Below are positions 54,501 through 64,000 of a stretch of DNA of 64,000 nucleotides, piece after piece; the stretch's first letter is position 1, and every line of letters starts with the position of its first letter. The position numbers and the translations under genes were made by a program. This stretch comes from Nageia nagi. Its lineage: Eukaryota; Pinophyta. The stretch lies in assembly GCA_050084985.1 (NCBI GenBank), contig JBITNC010000001.1, positions 121,520,001 to 121,584,000 on the forward strand. The letters are read 5' to 3'. The notes beneath the pieces were generated by a model. The model worked only from the letters and a program-made list of their open reading frames with translations, did no database searches and was not told the origin of the DNA.

Positions 54501-55318
54501 GGCCACATTTTCATTTATCAAACTAAATATGCAAAGGACATTCTCAAAAAGTATAGCATGGAGTGTTGCAAACCTATTTCTACTTCTATAGCTCACGGTG
54601 AATTGTTATGTGAAGTTGATGGTACTATAAAAGAAAATGTAACAGAGTATATGAGTATAGTTAGGAGCCTAATGTTTCTTATAGACACTAGGCTTGATAT
54701 TGCATTTGATGTCTCTTTGGTGTTTATATATATAAGTGATCCTTGTATGTTACATTTGAGGGTTGCTAAGGGAATTTTGAGATATGTTAGGGGCACCATA
54801 GATTTTGGGATCCATTGTTATCATGTGGAGAAAATGGAACTATTCAACTTTAGTGATTCTAATTAGGGTAATAATTTGGATGATAGAGAGTCCACTTAAA
54901 GGAATTATTTCTCACTTGATACAAGGCTAATCACTTGGAGCTCAAAGAAGTAAGGATTAGTCCCACTTTCCTCTTATGAAGCTAAGTATATTGCACTTAC
55001 TTCAACAGTGGCACAAGCATTATGGATAAAAAATATTTTATAGGAGATTTGTGAGAAACAACATGGACCAATTGTATTATTTTGTGATAACCATAATGCC
55101 ATTCACTAAGCATGAAACCCAATCCACTATAGTAAGTTAGAGCTCTTTGAATTGAAGTACTATTTCATTTATGACATGGTGTAAAAGAAGCAGGTTGAGC
55201 TTATATATTGTAACATAAAGGAGCAATAGATAGATGTATTCATAAAGGGTGTTGCAAAAGATCAATTTATAATGCTAAGAGACTCACTAGTAAGCACTCT
55301 TAGTATCAAGGATTAGAA
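54501..55318 (+). pseudogene. copia connection and RNase H
   Basis: YAKDILKKYSMECCKPISTS, YMSIVRSLMFLIDTRLDIAF and LRVAKGILRYVRGTIDFGIH are in one open frame (54558-54866), ending at the first RNase H Asp region (FSDSN, usual YSDSDWAG). It continues after stops as SSYEAKYIALTS (Glu changed to Lys within the usual AEYIA), LFCDNHNAIH and a C-terminal block to about 55310. Confidence 0.83.
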
Positions 55319-56010
55319 TGTTGAGAATTAAGTAGAGTTAATTGAAGATCTAACATCAACATATTATGTTATTTTTACTTTTTTGATCAAATGTTCCCCT
55401 AACACATTTTGAACTATAAAAAATACCATATTTTTAAAACACCATCACATTCTTGAAATGCCATGATGCTTCTAGGTAAGATCTAAAATGCCACAACATA
55501 TCATCATAGATTATTTAGTTACGATTTGTGGTGTTATTTCTTGCTCATTTTGTAACCATGGCTTATTAGTTATGAGCATAATATAGTAGTAAGAGATTCC
55601 TTACAAATATTGTAGGTTAGAATTGCAATTAGGTTTTATTCTTGAGGATTATAATATAGTTATATTGAGTTGCTAGTTATTAGTTTAGAAATCTTCTTTC
55701 TTTTCTAGTTGTGTGTGTGAGATTTATGAACTCAATAGTTCTTTTGAGACTATTATTTTATTTTTGAACTCCATTATTAATAATAAAGAACTTTTTTATT
55801 CTCTCATTGGTATCTTGGTTCATTTTGTGTGTACTCAATTGAATGTATTTTATATTTTGGTTTATGTTATAAATCTTATATTGAATTTAAGTGTACTCAT
55901 TCCAATGTTTTAGGAAATAAACTACTTGGTAAAACATGCTTGATAGAGGTCAATATACATAGTTGATTTTATACATTTGAGAAAAAGGGTTTATCAATCA
56001 ATAAATATGT
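55319..56010 (+). repeat. Possible 3' LTR of the copia element
   Basis: TGTTGAGAATTAAG begins four codons after the end of the RNase H reading, where the 3' LTR of many plant copia elements starts. The following sequence is T-rich, as in an LTR. The end was not determined and no 5' copy was found. Confidence 0.4.
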
Positions 56011-57022
56011 TATTTGTATCAAAGGATAGATTTAATGATACTCATTTAATTTGAAAAAGGAAAATATTGATAGACATTAAGCATCTTAAAAATATTTGAA
56101 ATTTGATATCCATGATCATCTTTGTATTAATGTTGATGATAGAGATATACCTATGTATATTGATATTAAAATAATGGATTTGGTTGGACTAGATTATCAA
56201 AGGGCTAAAGTGGGTAGAAATCTCTTTGATAGTGTTATATCATAAATATAAATGAAATTAACCAAAGTTGCAAATAAAGTATTTATTTGAAAAAGGATCA
56301 TTTTTGAAGTTTGATTTTAGGAGCGGAGATCATCACCATCAATATTCATGCTCAAAATTAGACATGTACATCTAGTTTAATGACCTAGTTGTGCAATAAT
56401 AAGACCACCAATAATCCTTTTCTCATATTTGGACTACCAAAATTCCTTTTCTCATTTCAATTTTGAGCAAAGTTAAAATTATTTAGTTCATTTTTGGAAG
56501 TTTAAGGGTTATGAATTTCTAGATATTCCAAAGGTGCATCATTTCTGGGATTGTTGAAGGTGTTTGGATAATTAGTTGGGATTATTGAAGAATTATTATT
56601 GATAATTGAAAATTTAGATCTTATTCAAGGATAATTCAAGGAGGTTGCAAGTTGAAGGAGTTTACTATTATGTGATAGTATTATGTCCATATTCTTGCAA
56701 TTTGTAATCATCATTTGATCCCCATAACAAACAAGATTAAACTTGATGTACTTCCATATTGGGATAAATTAGTATAAAGTTGAATAGGTTATGTTTTATC
56801 ATTATCATTTTTAATGCATTTTAAGTATTCTTTTAAATATTATGCAATTGCATGCTTAATTTCAAAAAAGAACTCTGAATAAAGAGGACCACCAACAACC
56901 TATTTCTGTAATTTTGGATCACCAACCACCCATTTTTGGTGAAATTAGTTCATGATATTTAAATTAAATTTTTTTTATTTGATGGACTCATGAATAACAT
57001 AACTTACTGAGTTTTACAAATC
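56011..57022 (+). other. Noncoding; possible 5' LTR of the downstream gypsy element
   Basis: No gene is seen. Near 56400-56460 and 56885-56940 the words 'gaccaccaa' and 'ccttttctcat'/'cccatttttgg' recur, and again near 60120. The region ends '..tttacaaatca', followed by tgcGGTATCATAATAG, a weak tRNA-Met-like primer site (57023-57040), which suggests an LTR end. Confidence 0.35.
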
Positions 57023-57066
57023 ATGCGGTATCATAATAGTTCAATAATTTGGATTGGGGATTGTAA

Positions 57067-58143
57067 ATGCAAGGTAGAAGGTCTCAAAGAGTTGCATTAT
57101 TTCCTATTGATCTTGATATTGGAAGAAGAAAGATAAGAGAATATTCCATAGAAGAGCATGAGGTAAGACAACCTAAGACAAATTTTGATTTTAGTTGTGA
57201 GTTTGAGAGGATATTTCTTGCAATGAAGAGCAATAAGGCTAGTATCTTGGATTTGTCTTGTAGGAAGGTAATCTAGGGAGGAGCCAAGGACACCTAAGTT
57301 TGATAGGAGACTAGTTGATGGTGTTGGACCTTCTCATGTCACTACATCATTTCCATTCAAGGTATAATCCATAGCTAAAATCCCTACTTTTGGAGAGGTA
57401 GTTGCCAAGAAGCTCAATAATTATTTGAAATAACATAAGGTATATTTTCAAATTCAATGTGTTGATAATGATGTTAAAAAAATTTCATTTGCCACATTAA
57501 AAATGGTAGCTCATACATTGATTTGGTATGAAAAAATGTTGAATATGTCAAGAATGAGAACTAACCTCCCATATCTTATTGGTATTAATTTAATAATTTA
57601 TTGAGAGATCAATTCTATCCTTTGGATCATCACAAAAAGCAACTTATGAAATAGAAATGTATTCATTAACAAAGACAAACATCATTGTAATTATGCACCA
57701 TGAAATTTAGAAGAAAAGAAGCTTTGCTTGAAATTTATATTAGTGATACTCAAATTTTGATGAAATATATTGGAGGTTTACATAGTAATTTACAAAAGAC
57801 TATTAAATGTTGTTTAATCCTACTAATTTGGACCAAGTGTGTGTGCAAGCTTAATATTTGGAAGAAGATGGAAGGTAAAAATAACACTATGAAAACTCAA
57901 AGAAGAATTCAAAAAATTAGAGGAATTAAAAAGGAGAAAATTTTCAAGATAAAGGCAAAGGTAATAAATAATAAAATAACTACCAATACTATAAAGAAGG
58001 AAAGTGATAGTAGGTATTGTTGTCATTGTAATAAATATGGACATGTTGATGATAAATATTGGAAGCTTCATTCCAAATTGTATCTGTACAACAAGAACAA
58101 AAGGAATCTAAAAAATAATAATGGAAATGGTTACCAAGAATAA
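57067..58143 (+). pseudogene. gypsy gag remnant
   Basis: A 69-codon frame from MQGRRSQRVALFPIDLDIGR (57067) is followed, after shifts, by a 147-codon frame (57700-58143) with EALLEIYISDTQILMKYIGG and a zinc knuckle CCHCNKYGHVDDKYWKLHSK (last Cys changed to Tyr). The knuckle is followed by a lysine- and asparagine-rich tail. This is the layout of gypsy gag. Confidence 0.7.
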
Positions 58144-58979
58144 GGATGTTGAGGATAGTACAAATTTTGATAAACTCAATTGCACATTAGTCAAAATAAT
58201 TGGAGATGAGAAAGATATTGAGGAAAGAGGAAACAACTATTCCATTTCAAGGTTCAAATTTTTAAGGTGAAAGTTAATTTTATTTTTGGTTATGTTTCAT
58301 AAGTTAATTTTATTTTCAAAATTTTAATGGAAAATTTGGGGTTGAAGGCATACAATCATCCACATCCATATCCTCTTAGATGGGTACACAAAGATGCCAA
58401 ATTACAGGTCACAAAATAATGAAAGTTGTAATTTAGCATAAGTATAAATTATCTTGATAAAATGGTAGTTGATGATATTCATTTGAATATATGTGGTGTT
58501 GTATTTGGAAATCCATATTTGTGGGATGGATATGCTCTTTAATAAAGGAGGAAAAATCAATATAGGTTGATCAAGGAAGGAAATTACCATACTATGCATT
58601 CCCATAAAAGAAAAAAAGGTGCCTTTAGTGACTCCAAGCCAAGTAAAAAGACTCATTAATACAAGTAAAAAGTTCATATTGATAATGGTTAGAATTTCTA
58701 ATGAAATTGTTACCATAAAAGGACCACTAACACTCCTCTATGCAGCAAAAGGGCTACCATTGATCCATTTCTTGGAGAATCAAATACAAGGGTCTTTACA
58801 GGATTTTCAAGAGGTGTTTGTAGAGGCATCTAGGTTACCACCTATGAAGGATGTTTTGCTTGAAATACAATTTTTTCCTAATTCTACTCTTCCTAACATA
58901 GAGTTATATATGTAATCAATTTTGGAGTAAGAGGAGATCAAGAATATGATTTAGGAGCTAATTAATTAGGGTGTGATCA

Positions 58980-59410
58980 AACCTAGTATATCTCCATGCA
59001 GATCACTTTTTATTTAGTGTTAAAGAAGGATGGTTTGTGGAGGATGTCCATTAATTATAGGGAATTAAATAAGATCATTATTAAGAATCACTATCCATTT
59101 CCTCAGATAGATGATATTATGGATCAATTTTAAGGGGGAAGACTCTTCTCCAAGATGGATATCTGGAGTGATTATCACCAAGTGAGGATCAAAGAAGAGG
59201 ACATTTGGAAAACAAACTTCAAAACAAGAGGAGGCCTATTTGAGTGGTTTGTTTTACCTTTTGGTTTGTGTAATGCACTAATTATATTTATGAGAGTAGT
59301 GAGCAAATTCATTAAACCTTTCATTGATTCTTTTATTTTTGTATACTTAAATGATACACTTTTGTATAGCAGGAAGATCATTTGATACATCTTAGAAAAG
59401 TGCTTCAAAC
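58980..59410 (+). pseudogene. gypsy reverse transcriptase remnant
   Basis: [19 protein letters not shown], then [41 protein letters not shown] (first catalytic Asp in KMD), GLFEWFVLPFGLCNALIIFM and SFIFVYLNDTLLYSRK. The catalytic box, usually YLDDIL, is YLNDTL, so one catalytic Asp has become Asn. One stop follows DQF. Confidence 0.85.
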
Positions 59411-59739
59411 TTTACATCATGAAAAATTATTGTTGAAAATGAGTAAATATGAGTTTGAAAAATAGTATTTCATGTATTTCCTCCACATTGTTGGTGGTGG
59501 GAAACTAAAGATAGATATAGAAAAAGTAAGAGCCATTGTGGACTAGCCAAGCCCAAGTAATATGACAAAAATAATGGGTTTTATTGGAGTTATTTAAAGT
59601 TTGATGATGTTTGTTGTTAATTTATCTAATATATATAGTGGGTAAGAGGTAAAACATTTCATGGGGGAAGTCAAAGCAAGCTTCATTTAGTTTGCTTAAA
59701 CATAAGATTATTAATGCACCTATTTTAGCACTCCCTAAT

Positions 59740-59990
59740 TTGTAACATCCCTTTGAGATTGAGATTGATGTTGGTGAGTATGTTATGGGTGTGGTTTTGA
59801 TACAAGGGTGAAGACCAATTTATCATCATTCTAATAATTTTAGTGGAGCAATTTTGAATTATCCTACTTATGACAAGGAGTTGTATGCTCTCGTTAAAAT
59901 GGTGAACAAGTGGAAGCATTATCTGATGGGCAATGAGATCATTATCTTTACTAATCATTAGCCATTACAATACTTGTACACTCAATTAAA
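59740..59990 (+). pseudogene. gypsy RNase H remnant
   Basis: FEIEIDVGEYVMGVVLIQG, then SGAILNYPTYDKELYALVKM and KWKHYLMGNEIIIFTNH. The conserved Asp (DVG), Glu (YDKE) and an Asn in place of Asp (TNH for TDH) are visible. It requires one frame change and reads through one stop. Confidence 0.75.
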
Positions 59991-60354
59991 GTTCCAATAA
60001 AAAAGACATTACTAGTGGATGTTATTTTTGCAATAATTATATATAGTAATGAAATACAAGAAGGGATGTATAAATAAAAATTGTTGAAATGCTTTCTAGA
60101 CCTCCTACTATATAGAATAAGACCACCAACGATATAAATTCTATACAAAAAGGATCACTAATGATCCTTTAGTAGTAAATGTTTTTGAATCTAACACTAA
60201 TAAATTTTTTTCCATTTGTTTAAGAGTCTTTTTAGGAGGCTTATGTGTAGGGTTTGAAATTTAGAAAGGCATATCAGAAGCTAAAATAGTCATCTACATC
60301 AAATTGTGAAGGTATGGATGAGTAGATCACATAAATGATAGACTTATTTATAAG

Positions 60355-61513
60355 TTGAATTTGTTATTTTCTCTTTATAATGAAAGAGTTCAATTGATTA
60401 GAGAAGCACATACATTGAAAATTGTTGGTCATTTTGGAGTTGGTAAGATACTTGCAAATTTAAAACGGTACTTGTATTGGGCAAAATTACAAGATCAAGT
60501 TGTAAAATACATTCATAGATGTGTTATGTATTATACAAGGAAATCAAGTAATAGGAAATTGAGTTTGTATTAACCACTTCCAATCCCAAATCACCCTTAG
60601 GAGAGTATATCGATTTATTTGGTAGGTGGTTTTCCTATGTCTAAAAGGATACATGATTATTTGTTTGTTCTAGTGGATCATTTTAGCAAGATATATGTTT
60701 TGATTAGATGTAATAATACTATTATGGGATAATATGTTGCATACATTTTCTTTACTCATGTATGGGTTCATTTTGGTTTTCCTATCTCAATTATTTCAAA
60801 TAGGGATTCAATATTTTTAGGCAAATTTTAGACTTGTTTGTAGGAGAGAATTAATACAAGGTTGAAAAGGAGTACCAATTTTCATCCTCAAATAGATGGG
60901 AAAACTAAAGTGGTAAATAGAACCATTGTTCAACTCTTGATAGGTTATTGTGGTAAGAATTCTAAAACTTGGGATAGACATCTTGTTTATATTCAACATG
61001 CATGAGATAGGGAAATTCATACTTCTACAAATAAAGCACCATTTGATACATGTTTTTGTTATATTTCTCCATCATATTTTGATTATATTTTTGGGAAACA
61101 AGAGGGTAAAGAAGTTTTAGTTATGAAATAAGAGAAACAAGCTAAAAATTTCATTAATAAGATTAGGCAAGTTTATTTGAAAGTTCAAAATAATCTTAAA
61201 GAAAGTTAAAGAAAATAAAAGTGGGAGGTTGTATCTCATAAAAGATAGGTTGCAAGGACTAACCAAGAAATTAAAACCAATCAAGTATGGACATTTTCAT
61301 AATATAGAGCAAGTGAGTGATAGTACATTTAGCTTACACTTACCTTGTTATATGAATATTTATTTGGTTATGAATGTCAAGAATTTGAAATTGTTTGAGG
61401 CATCCATACTAACTAAAGAAGAACATATAGGTAATCAAGTTTTTTCATTAGTTGGTGATTTAGTTCCTCAAACAAATTATAAAACAAGAAAATATATCAA
61501 TAAACACCAATAA
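60355..61513 (+). pseudogene. gypsy integrase remnant
   Basis: REAHTLKIVGHFGVGKILAN, then YLYWAKLQDQVVKYIHRCVM (zinc-binding domain), KRIHDYLFVLVDHFSKIYVL, SIISNRDSIFLGKF (catalytic Asp block SDRD changed to SNRD), TNFHPQIDGKTKVVNRTIVQ (catalytic Glu of the QTE/QTK block replaced by Lys) and WDRHLVYIQHA. A final frame (61229-61513) with IKYGHFHNIEQVSDSTFSLHLP is the C-terminal domain. Confidence 0.8.
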
Positions 61514-62668
61514 ATGTAAAATGAAAAGACTAACATATATGTTAGAAAATTTGTTTTAGATTTGGGTGTTTAGTTTGTTTTTTGATTTTTTTAATTTTAA
61601 TTTTTTTATTATGGTGTGCATGTGTTGCATATTTACATGGGATAAGCATCAAGGTTAGGACCTAGTGCATTTTCCTGTTATAGAGGAGAGATAGTGGTAC
61701 TACCCCTAGGGGTAGTTTAAAATGTATAGGTGTGAACCCTTAGATAATAGTTGATAATAGATGATATAGAGTGGCTATCTAAGATAGGCTTTTATGTTAT
61801 CATATTTGTGGAGAAGATACAATGAGATAGTACATAGATGAATGCCCTAGTTAAGAATTGGGATGTTTAGACCAATACTTTCCATATCTTGATAGGGAAT
61901 ATGACTATCACCCTAGAGGATTTATACAAGATTTATAGGCTCTCTGTAGAGGGGATAGAGATTAGTATAGCCTAGGTTATGTATTAGGTTATGATGTTGA
62001 GCTACATCTTTGGAGTATCCCTTGGATGAAGCAAGATTTTATATGACTCTTATTATGGATAGGGTAGGTTATCTATATGACAAACTATCTTGATGGTTTT
62101 CATATTAGGTTTGGCATTATTAGATTTCTCAGGTGCTAGGTTCTATAGGAACCTACTACATATCATCATGTCTATGGTAGAGCATGATATAGTATTTTCA
62201 TGAGCTTTGAAATTGCTCATGTAGTGCTATAAAGAGTTATATGAGATACACACTAGGATGCATAACAAGTTCATCTATATGACCATAGTTCATATATGGG
62301 ATTGGGAGCACATAATGATTTAAAGACAATGAAGTATTCCATATGATGTGCATCAATAACTATGGCCATTTGTTGAGTACATACTTTTTAGAATGATATG
62401 GGGTTTTAGGTAAGAGCTAGTAAGGTGATAACCACACAAGGGAGATGTGGGACACTACAAGGAGGAATTAGATGGATTAACATAGAGGGATATTATATGG
62501 AATCATTATAAGTGAGGAATGATATGAGAGTAGATAGTAGAGAAGTTGAGACATACTAGGGAGAGTTTGATGGATTCACACTCACCATATAGACATCTGG
62601 GGGGTCATTCATTTTTCATTAGTTCAAAGGTATTTTTTTTTTGTACATAGGGGGTCCCATATGGGACT
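61514..62668. other. No gene recognised
   Basis: AT-rich DNA with many stops in all frames. A small palindrome (tacccctaggggta) lies at about 61701-61714. Nothing is assignable. Confidence 0.45.
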
Positions 62669-62798
62669 TGTTAACACATAAAAATGAATTTATGTTTTTA
62701 AATCAATAAATTAATGAAAATATGCTTAGTCTAAGTATGTGTCTTGAATGTCTTAAAGTGATAATATCAATGTTTGTCTTGAATATGAATTTTATAAT

Positions 62799-62903
62799 GA
62801 TTATCTTGAATATTGCATGGATTATCTTGAATATTGCATGGATTATCTTGAATATTACATAAATTATCTTGTTTATTGGTGTGTTTATCTTGAATGTTGT
62901 GAA
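62799..62903 (+). repeat. 21-bp minisatellite, five units
   Basis: 'gattatcttgaatattgcat' plus one base repeats at 62799, 62820, 62841, 62862 and 62883. The first two units are identical and the last two diverged. Confidence 0.9.
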
Positions 62904-62956
62904 TTAGCCTTGTTTATGTAGATGTATGCTGACCCATGGGTTGTATTATCTATTAT

Positions 62957-62972
62957 CTATATAAATAAGGGA
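62957..62972 (+). promoter_or_regulatory. TATA box of the probable LTR
   Basis: 'ctatataaataaggga' is a strong plant TATA box placed about 300 bp into the LTR, as usual for U3. Confidence 0.6.
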
Positions 62973-63533
62973 TCTAATAGTAAGTCCACATAACAAGGAT
63001 ACACACGATCCTGCGTATGGTCTTGCAGTGGCAACCCCTTAAGGTATCTCTTGGTACCACCTACAAGGCTGTGGTTTGTGTACTTCCTTTCATGAGGTAT
63101 CTTGATAGCTACGATCTATTCTGATATCACACTGCTATATAAGACATCCGTATTGAAGTGCAAGACTTGATCGAGAGGTCAAAAACCATCAAACGAAGGC
63201 TGTTGGTGCTCCTTTATGAACTGAAGAACACCACCAGTGCTCTGATATCTTTGAAATGGACCGCTCGCGGTCCTCTTTTGCATCTTCATAGGTCACTACA
63301 TTTTTGGAAGGGCAGTTCATCACCAACATCTTCATCTTTCATTGTCAAGTACATTCCATGAGGTAAGTATACAAACTACAGCCTTGTTTGGTACAATTAC
63401 ATTTCTAAATCAGGTTATCTTGTTCATTGCTATTAAGAATAAATTGCTATCCATAGCTCAAATACAGATATATTGAGTTTGTAGATATTTACCTATTTAT
63501 TTATTTGCACGCTCAATTTTATTTGTAAACATT

Positions 63534-63550
63534 TGGTGAACTCGACATGA
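63534..63550 (+). promoter_or_regulatory. Candidate primer-binding site
   Basis: TGGTGAACTCGACATGA follows the LTR end after 2-3 bases. It starts TGG, complementary to the CCA tail of a tRNA; which tRNA cannot be told by eye. Confidence 0.4.
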
Positions 63551-63553
63551 AAC

Positions 63554-63838
63554 ATGCTTGCTAATTTGAAAATGAACAAAGATATAGATGAATTTTTAGA
63601 TTATTCTTCATTAGTTCAATCATCACTTAAGAGGAAAAGAAAAACATGGAAAGGAATAGAGCCAACTAGGAAAAGTGCTAGACTAAATAAGGAAAGTGCT
63701 CCTTGGATTATTAAAGATAAACTTCCAAATGAGGAATCTTATCATGGTGATTCCGAAGACAATGATAGTTTCGATGGTGAAACCCTAGAAAATATCAGCC
63801 AAATGTTTGAAAAGGATTTGTCAATAACCCTATACTGA
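63554..63838 (+). CDS. Short unrecognised ORF after the probable LTR
   Basis: 94 codons starting MLANLKMNKDIDEFLDYSSL, 22 bp after the LTR end. It has a basic middle (SLKRKRKTWKGIEPTRKSAR) and an acidic tail (NEESYHGDSEDNDSFDGETL), and ends in TGA. The composition is hydrophilic; no membrane segment or known motif is seen. By position it would be the first frame of a plus-strand LTR element (gag start or an extra ORF). Further open sequence to the window end is broken. Confidence 0.4.
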   Translation: MLANLKMNKDIDEFLDYSSLVQSSLKRKRKTWKGIEPTRKSARLNKESAPWIIKDKLPNEESYHGDSEDNDSFDGETLENISQMFEKDLSITLY

Positions 63839-64000
63839 CCTAATAAATGCAATAGCTAGAACCTTACCGAAGAAAAACTTAGGTTAGTGCAACAGTTTAT
63901 TAAAGATTTTGGGATGTTCTACAAATTTTCCATAGACACTAGCATGACATATTCTTTTCACTACCTATGAAAATTCAAAACTACAAACAATCTCACATCA

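Larger units (their letters stand above)
50340..55318 (+). mobile_element. Decayed Ty1/copia element, interrupted by an insertion
   Basis: The plus strand shows gag zinc knuckle, GAG-pre-integrase, first part of integrase, a 1.6-kb foreign block, rest of integrase, RT and RNase H, in copia order. A 3' LTR may begin with TGTTGAGAATTAAG at 55319. Codon use is very AT-rich, unlike the copia element at 2315-12723, so it belongs to another family. Confidence 0.8.
57023..61513 (+). mobile_element. Decayed Ty3/gypsy element
   Basis: The plus strand has gag (57067-58143), a faint protease region (about 58300-58560), RT (about 58980-59400), RNase H (about 59740-59990) and integrase (60355-61513), in gypsy order. 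Stops and frameshifts are frequent. LTRs are not proven at either end. Codon use is AT-rich. Confidence 0.78.
62669..63531 (+). repeat. Probable 5' LTR of an element leaving the window
   Basis: The 863-bp segment starts TGTTAACAC and ends GTAAACA (TGTT...AACA). It holds a TATA box (tctatataaataaggg) near 62957-62972 and a 21-bp minisatellite upstream of it. It is followed at once by a TGG-starting primer-site candidate. All of this fits an LTR, but only one copy is in the window. Confidence 0.5.

Noticed and set aside
61701-61714. Perfect small palindrome tacccctaggggta
   Set aside because: Isolated, 14 bp, without neighbours or repeats; expected by chance at this scale.

Overview
The window looks like nuclear DNA of a seed plant with a very large, repeat-filled genome. 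A gymnosperm such as a conifer is my best guess. This rests on AT-rich sequence, plant-type Ty1/copia and Ty3/gypsy elements with tRNA-Met-like primer sites, plant LINEs, and one ordinary plant gene stretched over more than 14 kb by repeat-filled introns. Nothing bacterial, plastid, CRISPR-like or rRNA/tRNA-like was seen.

The one host gene I can support is on the minus strand: a DRMY1-like single-MYB protein (relative of Arabidopsis At1g58220/At1g09710). Four exons are readable with canonical splice sites and matching phases: 35714-35662 (start codon), 35077-34885, 29252-29166 and 21526-21134 (acidic-to-MYB segment). The coding sequence is open after exon 4; the exon carrying the rest of the MYB repeat was not found, so the gene probably continues past the left edge. 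Introns 2 and 3 (5.6 and 7.6 kb) hold a gag-protease-only gypsy-like element, gypsy and copia scraps, a LINE split by a 2.7-kb insertion, and tandem repeats. Part of exon 3 with its splice acceptor is tandemly duplicated.

Left part (1-21 kb): a copia integrase scrap; a complete but inactive copia element (2315-12723, minus) with 281-bp LTRs, a 5-bp target duplication, a primer site and a polypurine tract, whose long leader carries two tandem-repeat arrays; a LINE end fused to a decayed gypsy reverse transcriptase; an unrecognised long coding remnant (16.2-19.1 kb); and a small inverted-repeat element carrying a PPR gene fragment.

Right part (36-64 kb): upstream DNA of the MYB gene; a decayed L1-type LINE (about 37.3-41.9 kb, minus); a structurally complete but inactive gypsy element (42281-48298, minus, 407/409-bp LTRs); a copia element (50.3-55.3 kb, plus) split by an unrecognised 1.6-kb insertion; a decayed gypsy element (57.0-61.5 kb, plus); and, at the right edge, a probable LTR with TATA box and primer site followed by a short unrecognised ORF that would start an element leaving the window.

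All retroelement reading frames contain stops or frameshifts, so none looks autonomous now. The least expected structures are an 11-copy array of hairpin-forming repeats (23.74-24.86 kb), the inverted-repeat element with a PPR fragment (19.2-19.9 kb), and an in-phase 45-nt pseudo-exon made by duplication of part of the MYB gene's exon 3.
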